A stretch of 64,000 nt of DNA, from positions 16,829 through 80,828 of the forward strand of contig CAZCSV010000008.1 of the NCBI GenBank assembly GCA_964501535.1. The letters are read 5' to 3'. The notes under the pieces are model-generated. The model saw only the letters and a program-made list of their open reading frames with translations. It did not search any database and was not told the DNA's origin. Below, in pieces: positions 45,265 through 52,603 of the stretch (its first letter is position 1; each line of letters starts with the position of its first letter). A program made the position numbers and the translations under genes. The DNA is from FEN-1279 sp964501535 (lineage in GTDB: Bacteria > Bacteroidota > Ignavibacteria > Tepidaquicellales > Tepidaquicellaceae).

Positions 45265-46314
45265 TTAAAATTCTGCATAATGCGCTAATTTTTCAAACTC
45301 CGATATATCACACAATAGTTCGTATGAATACCTTATAAATAATTTGCCGGTTTTATATTTTCTAAACGGCTTTACTTCCATACCAAGAGCAAGCTTTAAA
45401 AGTGCTTCGGGCAGGTTCTGTCCGGCTCCTACCGCCAGATATACCCAGGCAGGAAGTCGCGGATTGATTTCAATCAGATAATATTCGTTCTCTTTTGTCT
45501 TAACCATCTCCAGTTCCATACCGCCCCGCCATTTTGTTTTCTTTATTATACCGCGGGTAATCTTTAAAAGATTTGTATCATCTAACGTTATACCCGACCA
45601 TGCTTTCCCTTTGTCGGTTATGTATTGTTTCCTCATTGGAACTGCTCCCACGGTTAACCCGTTCCCGTCGCCCATCGCAACGACGTTTACTTCTGTCCCC
45701 TCTATAAATTCCTGTATGATAATGGGTAATCCCCACTTTCCGCTGATTTTGTGATAATACATTTTTGCCTGTTCCGGTGTATATGCAACATAAGCATCGT
45801 AATATTTCCCTTTTACAAGGAGCGGATATGTATAATCTTTGTTTAAATCATATATTTCTTTCTCGGAAAAAATTGGTTTGCTGTCCGGAACCTTTATTTT
45901 ATATTTTTTTCCGAACGCAGGAAGAAATGATTTTTGCCTTTCCTCAAACTGCTCCAGGGTCGGCAGAAAAGTATGAATACCCATTTTGCTCAAATCATCT
46001 GAGGCTTTCATGAAAGTGTAAAGCTCCGCATCGAAGTTCGGAATTAATACATCAATATTTTCTTTTTCGTTTATATACTCTATTCTTCTTAACAGTATAT
46101 CCGAACCCGCTGTTGGATAGGGAATTTGATATGACCTGGACACTAAATCCTTCATGTATATACCCGGCTCCAGGTTTTCATAAGCAAGCCCGATTATCCG
46201 TGCGTCAAAATCTTGCGAATCGAGAATTCCCCTGATAACCGGTATACCCGGACCGGGGTTATCCGTGTTGTTTAATCCTGTAATAGCTACGGTTATTTTC
46301 CTTCTCTTCATCAC
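45265..46314 (-). CDS. ATP-grasp ligase (carbamoyl-phosphate-synthase-large-chain-like)
   Basis: 349-residue ATP-grasp enzyme expected to activate a carboxylate as acyl phosphate and join it to an amine or thiol. An N-terminal pre-ATP-grasp Rossmann part (AITGLNNTDNPGPGIPVIRGI) is followed by the ATP-grasp core with YPLLVKGKYYDAYVA, IIIQEFIEGTEVNVV and the metal motif YLIEINPRLPAW. It overlaps the PqqD-like gene by 4 nt (ATGA) and precedes the PLP enzyme by 12 nt. The acceptor and donor are unknown. Confidence 0.88.
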   Translation of the reverse strand: MMKRRKITVAITGLNNTDNPGPGIPVIRGILDSQDFDARIIGLAYENLEPGIYMKDLVSRSYQIPYPTAGSDILLRRIEYINEKENIDVLIPNFDAELYTFMKASDDLSKMGIHTFLPTLEQFEERQKSFLPAFGKKYKIKVPDSKPIFSEKEIYDLNKDYTYPLLVKGKYYDAYVAYTPEQAKMYYHKISGKWGLPIIIQEFIEGTEVNVVAMGDGNGLTVGAVPMRKQYITDKGKAWSGITLDDTNLLKITRGIIKKTKWRGGMELEMVKTKENEYYLIEINPRLPAWVYLAVGAGQNLPEALLKLALGMEVKPFRKYKTGKLFIRYSYELLCDISEFEKLAHYAEF

Positions 46315-46550
46315 TCTATTATATTTAATTTTCTTAATGCCTCGACAAATTCATCGTAGCTTTTCCGAAGAACAGACTTACTTACGTCATATTTTTCCAG
46401 TAAAGCATTTATTATATCCTCTTCTTTCATCTCTTTCTTAAACATATTAAGAATTTCCGTAGCTATGGGATTCATGGAATACGAATCTCCCGTTGTAGGA
46501 TTGAAAACAAAACCGGTTTCGCTGATTGCTATTTTCTTGTTTATTATCAT
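46311..46550 (-). CDS. PqqD-like (RiPP recognition element type) small protein
   Basis: 79 residues when started at MIINKKIAIS (46550); a longer frame up to 46655 exists, but its N-terminus does not look like the family. The pattern KIAISETGFVFNPTTGDSYSMNPIATEIL followed by two helices ending ...LRKLNIIE is the PqqD winged-helix fold, which in known systems binds leader peptides or acts as a carrier-like subunit. It is the first gene of the six-gene operon. No classical precursor peptide was found next to it. Confidence 0.85.
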   Translation of the reverse strand: MIINKKIAISETGFVFNPTTGDSYSMNPIATEILNMFKKEMKEEDIINALLEKYDVSKSVLRKSYDEFVEALRKLNIIE

Positions 46551-46647
46551 ACAAATATTTTTATTAATAGAACAGTCAATTTGCATACCAAAAAAAAACT
46601 CGCTTTTTTGCTGTTTTCGTGGAATCAATAGTATTATTATATTAAGA

Positions 46648-46692
46648 TTCGTCAAAAATGACGAAATTCTCTTTAACAGACTAAAAATGACG
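46648..46692. promoter_or_regulatory. inverted and direct repeat upstream of the PqqD-like gene
   Basis: TTCGTCA / TGACGAA with a 4-nt spacer at 46648-46665, and a direct repeat AAAAATGACG at 46654-46663 and 46683-46692, 29 nt apart. It lies about 100 nt upstream of the operon's first start codon, a plausible operator or promoter region. Not tested. Confidence 0.4.
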
Positions 46693-46734
46693 TCGTTTTA
46701 TTATATAATGATTTAATATTAATAATGGTTCAAT

Positions 46735-46773
46735 AAAAAATGGAGTAAACAAATTACGTTTACTCCATTTTTT
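46735..46773 (-). terminator. terminator of the ECF sigma / Spy-like operon
   Basis: A perfect 16-nt inverted repeat AAAAAATGGAGTAAAC / GTTTACTCCATTTTTT (46735-46750, 46758-46773) with a 7-nt loop. It gives a U-tract on either strand and lies 28 nt after the stop of the Spy-like gene. Confidence 0.9.
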
Positions 46774-46800
46774 GCTGCTATGTATGTGTTACTGAGGAAG

Positions 46801-47349
46801 TTACTTTCCGTGAATATGTGGACCTTGCGGAGCCATTGTTTTTGTTACATCTTTTAATATCGAATCGAATTTCTCCTTCTGCTTATCATCGCATATTTCT
46901 CTTACACTTTTAAAATGTTTGTATGCCATTATCTGAAGTTCTTTCTGCGTTGCCGACGTCTTTGCCGCATATTCCTCCGCTTTTGCATCACCGTCACTGG
47001 TCTTCACTTGCTCCATCATATCGTCCATCGACTTGTGCATTTCGTCAATTAATTTTCTTGTGGCAGTAAAATGTTCGTCTCTCAGTTTTGTGAATTTTTC
47101 TGCTTGCTCGGGAGTGAATTTCAGTTCTTCCGCAAGAAATAATTTCCCGTCTCTAAACGGATGCATTCCCTGATGTTGCATACCGGGAGGCTGCATTCCC
47201 GGTGTAGGCTGCATTCCCGGAGTACCCGGCATAAAAGGCGGATGAACCCTCCCTTTCATCATCCATATCGAACCTATAGAAACAATGTTTAACAGCACCA
47301 GCACCGCTAACGTTATGTACAAGAGTTTTGTTTTTGTTGTCTGCTCCAT
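46801..47349 (-). CDS. Spy/CpxP-like periplasmic protein with N-terminal membrane anchor
   Basis: 182 residues with a short cytoplasmic N-terminus, one membrane helix (about 9-29), a Pro/Met/Gly-rich linker (PGMQ repeats, about 35-60) and a helical domain with the LTxxQ-like FTPEQAEKFTKLRDEH motif of the Spy/CpxP/CnrX group. The C-terminus ends in His-rich HIHGK. It forms an operon with an ECF sigma factor and a small membrane protein, as in CnrYXH-type or envelope stress modules. It is probably the periplasmic sensor or chaperone; a metal ligand role for the Met/His residues is inference. Confidence 0.82.
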   Translation of the reverse strand: MEQTTKTKLLYITLAVLVLLNIVSIGSIWMMKGRVHPPFMPGTPGMQPTPGMQPPGMQHQGMHPFRDGKLFLAEELKFTPEQAEKFTKLRDEHFTATRKLIDEMHKSMDDMMEQVKTSDGDAKAEEYAAKTSATQKELQIMAYKHFKSVREICDDKQKEKFDSILKDVTKTMAPQGPHIHGK

Positions 47350-47361
47350 AATAAAATTTTT

Positions 47362-47691
47362 TTAATAAAAATAAAAATTGTTGATTGAAGAATATTCGGT
47401 CGCAAAAGATTTAATCTGGACGGCTCTCACCGAATCGGAATTGTAACTGCCGTAATTAACAGAGTCACCATTTCCTGTATCATAAAACATCACCGATAAA
47501 TTCGCTAAAATACAGATAACCACTACCGAAAGAGCTAACCTGAAGTTGAACTTTTTTTCAAACGGTTTGACGTCTTCCAGTTCGTGAATTATTTTACCGT
47601 ATAGAAAAGAATTGGCTTCAGCCCTCCCGATTCCTTCAATTGCCTGAAGTGTCCTTTCCGCTTCCTTCTCTATTAAATCTTTTTTTTCCAT
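47362..47691 (-). CDS. small single-pass membrane protein, probable anti-sigma factor
   Basis: 109 residues: a charged cytoplasmic N-terminal part (about 1-45), one membrane helix (about 48-68, FRLALSVVVICILANLSVMF) and a short periplasmic tail. It is located between an ECF sigma gene and a Spy-like gene, 42 nt after the former and 12 nt before the latter. No zinc-binding anti-sigma motif is visible. Assignment rests on topology and position. Confidence 0.7.
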   Translation of the reverse strand: MEKKDLIEKEAERTLQAIEGIGRAEANSFLYGKIIHELEDVKPFEKKFNFRLALSVVVICILANLSVMFYDTGNGDSVNYGSYNSDSVRAVQIKSFATEYSSINNFYFY

Positions 47692-47733
47692 CTTTTAATC
47701 CTTTAGATGATATTAGATTTTAAAACTTGCGGT

Positions 47734-48300
47734 TTATAAATTTTCCATATAAAAATCATATAGGTCCTTTTTCAGATTCTCCTTTGCCCTGAAAATCAAC
47801 GATTCCACCGAAGATAATGAAAGTCCCATAATATCGCATATTTCCCTGTGGCAGAGATTTTCAATTTTACTCAGTATGAATGCCGTTTTCTGTTTCTCCG
47901 ACAGCTTGTCTATTGCCCTGAAAAGGATTTTCCCTCGTTCCCTGTTCTCCGCTAATATTCCCGGATGCAGGAAATCAACCGGCTCTTCCGTTTCTTCGTT
48001 GGCGAAAATTGATTTTACTATTGCAAACCTTTTTTTTCTTTTTTTATTTCTTATAAACTCAAAGGCTTTGTTGATGGTAATTCTGTAAATCCAGGTGGAA
48101 AGTGATGATTGCTGTTTGAAATTTTCTATTGACCTGAAGATTTGTACAAATACTTCCTGCGTAACATCTTCTGCGTCTTCCTTGTTTTGTAAAATACCCA
48201 GAGTCGTATTGTATACCCTCGAAGAAAATACATCGTACAGCTCCTTAAAAGCTGTTCTGTCACCTTCGACGATTTTTTTTATTAACTCTTTTTCTTCCAA
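47734..48300 (-). CDS. ECF-type RNA polymerase sigma factor
   Basis: 188-residue sigma-70 family member with region 2 (DRTAFKELYDVFSSRVYN, EDAEDVTQEVFVQIFRSI, STWIYRITINKAFEFIR) and region 4 (LSEKQKTAFILSKIENLCHREI, then a helix-turn-helix with LSLSSVESLIFRAKENLKK). It directs transcription of an envelope-stress regulon, most likely including its own operon with the putative anti-sigma and Spy-like genes. Confidence 0.95.
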   Translation of the reverse strand: MEEKELIKKIVEGDRTAFKELYDVFSSRVYNTTLGILQNKEDAEDVTQEVFVQIFRSIENFKQQSSLSTWIYRITINKAFEFIRNKKRKKRFAIVKSIFANEETEEPVDFLHPGILAENRERGKILFRAIDKLSEKQKTAFILSKIENLCHREICDIMGLSLSSVESLIFRAKENLKKDLYDFYMENL

Positions 48301-48350
48301 ATTTTTTTTCTGCTTTTAGCCGGAAGCAAACTATAATAATATGCCCTCGA

Positions 48351-49382
48351 TTATTTTATTATATCGTTATACCTTCCCGAATAAACCAAATCCCTTACGT
48401 AATCCTGCTCGAGAAAATCGTGCGGGAATCCCAAATCGATTTTACTTGCTTCGTCCAGCCTGTTCATTACCTTGTCGGGCAAAGTAAAATTCAGGCAGTC
48501 GAGAGAATCCGTTATCTGCGCTTCCGTCCTTGCACCTACAATCGGAATGAATGTTCCCTTTTGCTGTCTTACCCAGTTAAGCGCAACCTGTCCGGGAGTT
48601 ACACCCATTTCCTCCGCAACCTTAACAACCTCGCGTGCAATCTCCGTGTTCTTTTCGCTCAATCTTTTACTGCCTTCGGGAACTCTGCGAGGCTCGTCGG
48701 TTTTCTTGCCCAGATATTTTCCCGTTAATGCTCCCCCGCCGAGAGCCGCCCATGGAGTCACTGCTAAACCGAATGCATTTGCCATCGGCAATAAATCCCG
48801 CTCGGGTGTACGTTGAATCAGACTGTATTCAACCTGCAATGCAACAAACTGAGCCCACCCTTTTAACTCCGCAAGCGTATTCGCTTGCGAAACCACCCAC
48901 GCAGGCGTGTCGGAAATTCCGATGTATAAAATCTTCCCGGCTTTTATCATATCATCCAAAGCCCTCATCACTTCATCCACCGGTGTCATATAATCCCACG
49001 CGTGAACCCAGTATAAATCTATGTAATCCGTCTTCAGCCTCTTCAGACTTTTTTCAAGAGAGTAAACCATATTTTTTCTGCTGTTGCCCGAGCTTAAGAC
49101 GTCGTCTTTCCTGCCGGGATTGAAAAGTGTATATTTGGTCGCAAGTACGAATGAATCCCTGTTTGAGGCGATGAATTCGCCCGTGAATTTCTCGCTTGTG
49201 CCTTCGTGATAGCGGTTAGCTGTGTCTATGAAGTTACCGCCTTTTTTCACAAATGCGTCGAATATTTTCCGGCTTTCATCCTTCTCCGCACCCATCGCAC
49301 CCCACTCTTTTCCGAATGTCATCGTGCCGAGACAAATTTCCGATACACGCAGTCCGCTTTTTCCAAGTAATCTGTATTTCAT
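48351..49382 (-). CDS. aldo/keto reductase
   Basis: NADPH-dependent (alpha/beta)8-barrel oxidoreductase of 343 residues, similar to the YajO/potassium-channel-beta-like AKR subgroup. The catalytic tetrad is visible: Asp and Tyr in FIDTANRYHEG, Lys in VLATKYT and His in YWVHAWD. The cofactor-binding IPIVGART segment and the N-terminal MKYRLLGKSGLRVSEICLGTMTFG are canonical. It is a single gene; the physiological carbonyl substrate is unknown. Confidence 0.94.
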   Translation of the reverse strand: MKYRLLGKSGLRVSEICLGTMTFGKEWGAMGAEKDESRKIFDAFVKKGGNFIDTANRYHEGTSEKFTGEFIASNRDSFVLATKYTLFNPGRKDDVLSSGNSRKNMVYSLEKSLKRLKTDYIDLYWVHAWDYMTPVDEVMRALDDMIKAGKILYIGISDTPAWVVSQANTLAELKGWAQFVALQVEYSLIQRTPERDLLPMANAFGLAVTPWAALGGGALTGKYLGKKTDEPRRVPEGSKRLSEKNTEIAREVVKVAEEMGVTPGQVALNWVRQQKGTFIPIVGARTEAQITDSLDCLNFTLPDKVMNRLDEASKIDLGFPHDFLEQDYVRDLVYSGRYNDIIK

Positions 49383-49615
49383 AAGTTTTTTATTTTTATA
49401 ATAAACTATATTCTTTAAACATTAAAGCAAAAATTTTTTACATAATACAAAACTACAAAAGTCTAAGATTACTGATATATTAATTTATTAAGAAAATTAG
49501 TGATTAGCAAAAGAAGACTTTTGTAGTTTCATATTAATAGTTAGATGTCAAAAATATCCTTTCCCTGTGGTTAGTCTAAAATAAAATCTGAATTCTATAT
49601 TCTAAATTCTAAATT
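49383..49615. other. intergenic region with a long inverted repeat and 7-nt repeats
   Basis: No intact gene. A 15-bp perfect inverted repeat (AAACTACAAAAGTCT at 49450-49464, AGACTTTTGTAGTTT at 49515-49529) encloses 50 nt of A/T-rich sequence. A separate 7-nt repeat begins near 49590. The inverted repeat could end transcription from the PLD side or be a remnant of a small mobile element. Confidence 0.55.
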
Positions 49616-49634
49616 CTATATTCTATATTCTTCT
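49590..49634 (-). repeat. 7-nt periodic repeat overlapping a truncated ORF
   Basis: On the minus strand five to six units of (A/T)TAGAAT-type run in phase with 7-nt spacing. The first TAG met by the DUF1905-like frame ends it at 49616-49618. The unit sequence differs from the repeats at 26650 and 27361. Confidence 0.75.
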
Positions 49635-49747
49635 CTTTTATTTCCCCACACTTCGGGAATGCTGAAAGGCACGTAGAAGTAACAGGTGCTTTTGGTGTTT
49701 TTTACAGGGAGAAGCTGGGCTTGGAAGTTTAATTTTTTCATTTTCAT
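49616..49747 (-). pseudogene. truncated DUF1905-like ORF (43 codons)
   Basis: The minus-strand frame starts at an ATG that overlaps the PLD stop codon as ATGA and encodes MKMKKLNFQAQLLPV ... YFYVPFSIPEVWGNKR before ending in the 7-nt repeat. The core matches the start of DUF1905 proteins (about 90 residues or more, often fused to YdeI-like domains). The remaining two thirds are missing, so it looks like a remnant whose 3' part was replaced by the repeat. Confidence 0.7.
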
Positions 49748-50988
49748 TTCCTCTTTACCGGTTCATATTTTTTATTTGCATCCACCGGCTCTGTGAGCGC
49801 GCTGTTCCACGAGCGAAGGAAAACTTCTTCCAGCAGGGAGTTTATATCTTCATTTTGAATGATTAAAGTTGCATTACGGCTTTCGTAGAAGTAATTTTGC
49901 TCCCAGTTGGATGTGCTGAGCCAGGAAAGCGTGCTGTCGGAAATGAAATACTTGCAGTGGTCTACACGCGAATAAGGAATGAATCCACCGCTGTACTGCG
50001 GAATGCTGCTGAACTTGATTTCTATATTCGGAACGGCCGATAGACTCTGTATGGATTCGGTAGCGACTTTTTTAATCGCCCAGTTGGAAAAAATAATTTT
50101 GATTTTCACTCCGCGCCCCGCCGCATCACGCAGAGCTTTGTCTATTTTATCGTAAACCGCATCCTTCTCCTCGCCTTTCAGAGAGTAGGAATACATCTGT
50201 ATTAAGAGGCGGTGTTTCGTTTTCCTGATAATTTTCAGAAGCTCCGTTTCCTCCCTGCTGAATTTATCGGGTGAAAATCCCGCAGGGCTGAAAGCGGGAT
50301 ACAAAATAATATCCCTGAATTCTTCGGTTTTCAGTTTCAGCGGTTTCCTCGAACTGATGACATTCTTGCTGTATTTCTTTTTTAAATTTGCAAGGTTCTC
50401 TTCGCTGTAATCTTCACAAAGCCCCCAGTCGATTTCGAAAATATTCAAAAATGCTTTTGCGAGCTTCCTGCTTCTGACTCTTGCTCCCATCTCGTGAATG
50501 TGCTTCAGCGCCCGCCAGTCCATATTCTGACTTCCTATGAATAAATCCTTTTTGTCAACGACGAAATATTTTGCGTGCATCACCCCGCCGGCGATTTCCT
50601 TGAACGGGATTTTTCTGATTGTGATGTTTTTGATGTTGCTCAGCTCGTCCGCCGATTTTTCGTAATTGTCATTATAAAAAGACTCGTCGATAATTATGCG
50701 AACTTTTACTCCCCTGTATGCCGCATCTTTAATTGCTTTTAAAATCTTTTCTAAAACTTCGCCTTTCTCGTTTGCAATGTAAAAAGTTTCTATGTCTATT
50801 GTCTCCTGAGCGTTGGTTATCATATCGAGCCAGACATCGGACGCACGGGGAAGCTTCGATTTTTCAAGACTTGTTTCGACGGGAACGGATTCGACGAGAG
50901 TGAAAACACTGTCCTGAGATTGAGCCAAAGAAATCGAAAGCAGAAAATAAAAAATAGAAAAAAGTAAAATATTTTTTCCGGTTTTCAT
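49744..50988 (-). CDS. exported phospholipase D-like protein (two HKD motifs)
   Basis: 414 residues with a signal peptide (about 1-24). Two PLD half-sites are visible: HAKYFVVDKKDLFIGSQN (about 150-167) and HCKYFISD with a downstream S-x-N (about 335-360), both with His, Lys and Asp in place. The protein is probably periplasmic and may be a phospholipid- or nucleic-acid-cleaving phosphodiesterase. Its stop overlaps the start of a truncated DUF1905-like frame, which suggests the two were once an operon. The substrate is not known. Confidence 0.9.
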   Translation of the reverse strand: MKTGKNILLFSIFYFLLSISLAQSQDSVFTLVESVPVETSLEKSKLPRASDVWLDMITNAQETIDIETFYIANEKGEVLEKILKAIKDAAYRGVKVRIIIDESFYNDNYEKSADELSNIKNITIRKIPFKEIAGGVMHAKYFVVDKKDLFIGSQNMDWRALKHIHEMGARVRSRKLAKAFLNIFEIDWGLCEDYSEENLANLKKKYSKNVISSRKPLKLKTEEFRDIILYPAFSPAGFSPDKFSREETELLKIIRKTKHRLLIQMYSYSLKGEEKDAVYDKIDKALRDAAGRGVKIKIIFSNWAIKKVATESIQSLSAVPNIEIKFSSIPQYSGGFIPYSRVDHCKYFISDSTLSWLSTSNWEQNYFYESRNATLIIQNEDINSLLEEVFLRSWNSALTEPVDANKKYEPVKRK

Positions 50989-51074
50989 AGAATCGCTTAA
51001 TGTTAAGGATATTCTAATAAAATTAAAGAATATAAAAAAGTGAATAGTTCGGTGGTTAGCTGTAAAGAAAACAT

Positions 51075-51117
51075 AAAAAAGCGTTCCCGGACCGCTTCAG
51101 AAGAACACCGGGAACGC
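51075..51117 (-). terminator. terminator of tnaA
   Basis: G+C-rich 10-bp stem GCGTTCCCGG / CCGGGAACGC (51081-51090 and 51108-51117) with a 17-nt loop. The A-run at 51075-51080 gives the U-tract on the minus strand. It lies about 50 nt after the tnaA stop. Confidence 0.9.
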
Positions 51118-51132
51118 GTAATTATTTTCTCG

Positions 51133-51167
51133 CTTTACAAACTTTATAAACTTTACAAACTTTATAA
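51133..51167 (-). repeat. 9-nt periodic repeat directly after the tnaA stop codon
   Basis: Read on the minus strand, about four units alternating ATAAAGTTT and GTAAAGTTT follow the TAG of tnaA without a gap, and the terminator comes next. Same motif, orientation and position as behind surE and gltA. Confidence 0.8.
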
Positions 51168-52577
51168 CTAAGCTGTCAGTGCAAACTTCGCAGTGAAGTG
51201 TTTTAAGAACTTCGGCGCCCAGACTATCTTAACGCCCTTTATTTTCTTCTTGTTTGCTTTTATTTCCGCAAATACTTCCAGCACGTAATCTATATGGCTC
51301 TGCGTATAGACGCGGCGCGGAATCGCAAGCCGCACGAGCTCCATATTCGCGGGAATAAGTTTTCCTTTTTCATCATACTTGCCGAACATTATGCTGCCTA
51401 TTTCCACCGCGCGTATTCCGCCGACTTTATAAAGTTCAACAACAAGTGCCTGACCGGGATACTTGTCAACAGGAATATTCGGTAGAAAGCCTTTTGCATC
51501 CACATAAATCGCATGCCCGCCCGGAGGCTGAATGATGGGAACTCCCATTTTTACAAGTCTCTCTCCGAGATATTTCGTGGATGCAATCCTGTAATTCAGA
51601 TAACTTTCATCCAGAATTTCTTCCAGCCCCTGCGCTATTGCTTCCATATCTCTTCCCGCAAGTCCTCCGTACGTTTCATAACCTTCGGTAATTATCAGAA
51701 GATTCTTGCACTTCCCGTACCAGTCGTCACTGTTCATCGCTATAAATCCGCCTATGTTAGCAAAACCATCCTTCTTCGCACTCATCGTGCATCCGTCCGC
51801 ATAAGAAAACATTTCCCTGCAGATTTCGAGTATGTTCTTGTTTGCGTAGCCCTTTTCCCTCTTCTTGATAAAATATGCATTCTCTGCAAACCTGCACGCA
51901 TCGAGGAAAAACGGGATTTTATATTTTTTGCAAACCCTGCTAACGCTTCTTATATTTTCCATCGAAACCGGCTGACCGCCGCCCGTGTTATTCGTAATCG
52001 TAAGCATACATATAGGAATATTCTTTACCCCGACATCCTTGATAAACTTTTCCAGCTTCTTAATGTCCATATTCCCTTTAAAGGGATGAATCACGGAAGG
52101 ATGCTTTCCCTCCTCGATTACAAGGTCGACTGCTTTTGCCCCGTTGAACTCGATGTTCGCTTGAGTCGTATCGAAGTGATTATTGCTTGGAATTTGTTTT
52201 CCTTTTCCCGCGTTTATAAATCTCCCGTCCGAATCTATTTTGCTTAAAACCATCGTGAATAATATTCTCTCCGCCGCACGTCCCTGGTGGACAGGAATTA
52301 TATGCTTAAACCCGAATATCTTTTTTGTGATTTTTTCAAATCTGAAATAGCTTTTCGAACCCGCATATGCTTCGTCGCCATCCAGTATACCTGCCCATTG
52401 CTTCGCACTCATAGCCGAAGTTCCGCTGTCGGTAAGCAAATCTATTAACACTTCCTCCGCGGGAATCATAAACGGATTGTAAAAAGCTTTCCTTAATATT
52501 TTTTCTCTCTCTTGCCTTGTTGTAGTTTTTACATACTCTACCGATTTGATTTTAAACGGTTCTATTATAGTCTTCAT
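51168..52577 (-). CDS. tnaA: tryptophanase (tryptophan indole-lyase)
   Basis: PLP enzyme that splits L-tryptophan to indole, pyruvate and ammonia. The 469 residues align along the whole family: EPFKIKSVE start, IDLLTDSGT, the PLP lysine in CTMSAKKDGFANIGG and YGGLAGRDME. Tyrosine phenol-lyase is the close relative. Two diagnostic positions decide for tryptophanase: the VEIGS segment (TPL has an Arg there) and the His in KHFTAKF (TPL has Phe). No tnaC leader or tnaB permease is adjacent. A methyltransferase gene lies 26 nt upstream on the same strand. It may provide indole signalling or amino-acid catabolism. Confidence 0.93.
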   Translation of the reverse strand: MKTIIEPFKIKSVEYVKTTTRQEREKILRKAFYNPFMIPAEEVLIDLLTDSGTSAMSAKQWAGILDGDEAYAGSKSYFRFEKITKKIFGFKHIIPVHQGRAAERILFTMVLSKIDSDGRFINAGKGKQIPSNNHFDTTQANIEFNGAKAVDLVIEEGKHPSVIHPFKGNMDIKKLEKFIKDVGVKNIPICMLTITNNTGGGQPVSMENIRSVSRVCKKYKIPFFLDACRFAENAYFIKKREKGYANKNILEICREMFSYADGCTMSAKKDGFANIGGFIAMNSDDWYGKCKNLLIITEGYETYGGLAGRDMEAIAQGLEEILDESYLNYRIASTKYLGERLVKMGVPIIQPPGGHAIYVDAKGFLPNIPVDKYPGQALVVELYKVGGIRAVEIGSIMFGKYDEKGKLIPANMELVRLAIPRRVYTQSHIDYVLEVFAEIKANKKKIKGVKIVWAPKFLKHFTAKFALTA

Positions 52578-52603
52578 TTTAATATTTAGTTATACTGATT
52601 TTT

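Noticed and set aside
46551..46655. Longer start for the PqqD-like protein
   Set aside because: The 35 extra residues do not fit the PqqD N-terminus; the ATG at 46550 gives the normal family length.
51513..52247. 244-codon antisense frame over tnaA
   Set aside because: Complete overlap with tryptophanase, no family similarity; a shadow of a G+C-richer gene.
51168..52577. Tyrosine phenol-lyase as an alternative for tnaA
   Set aside because: The VEIGS segment and the His of KHFTAKF match tryptophanase; TPL has Arg and Phe at these places.
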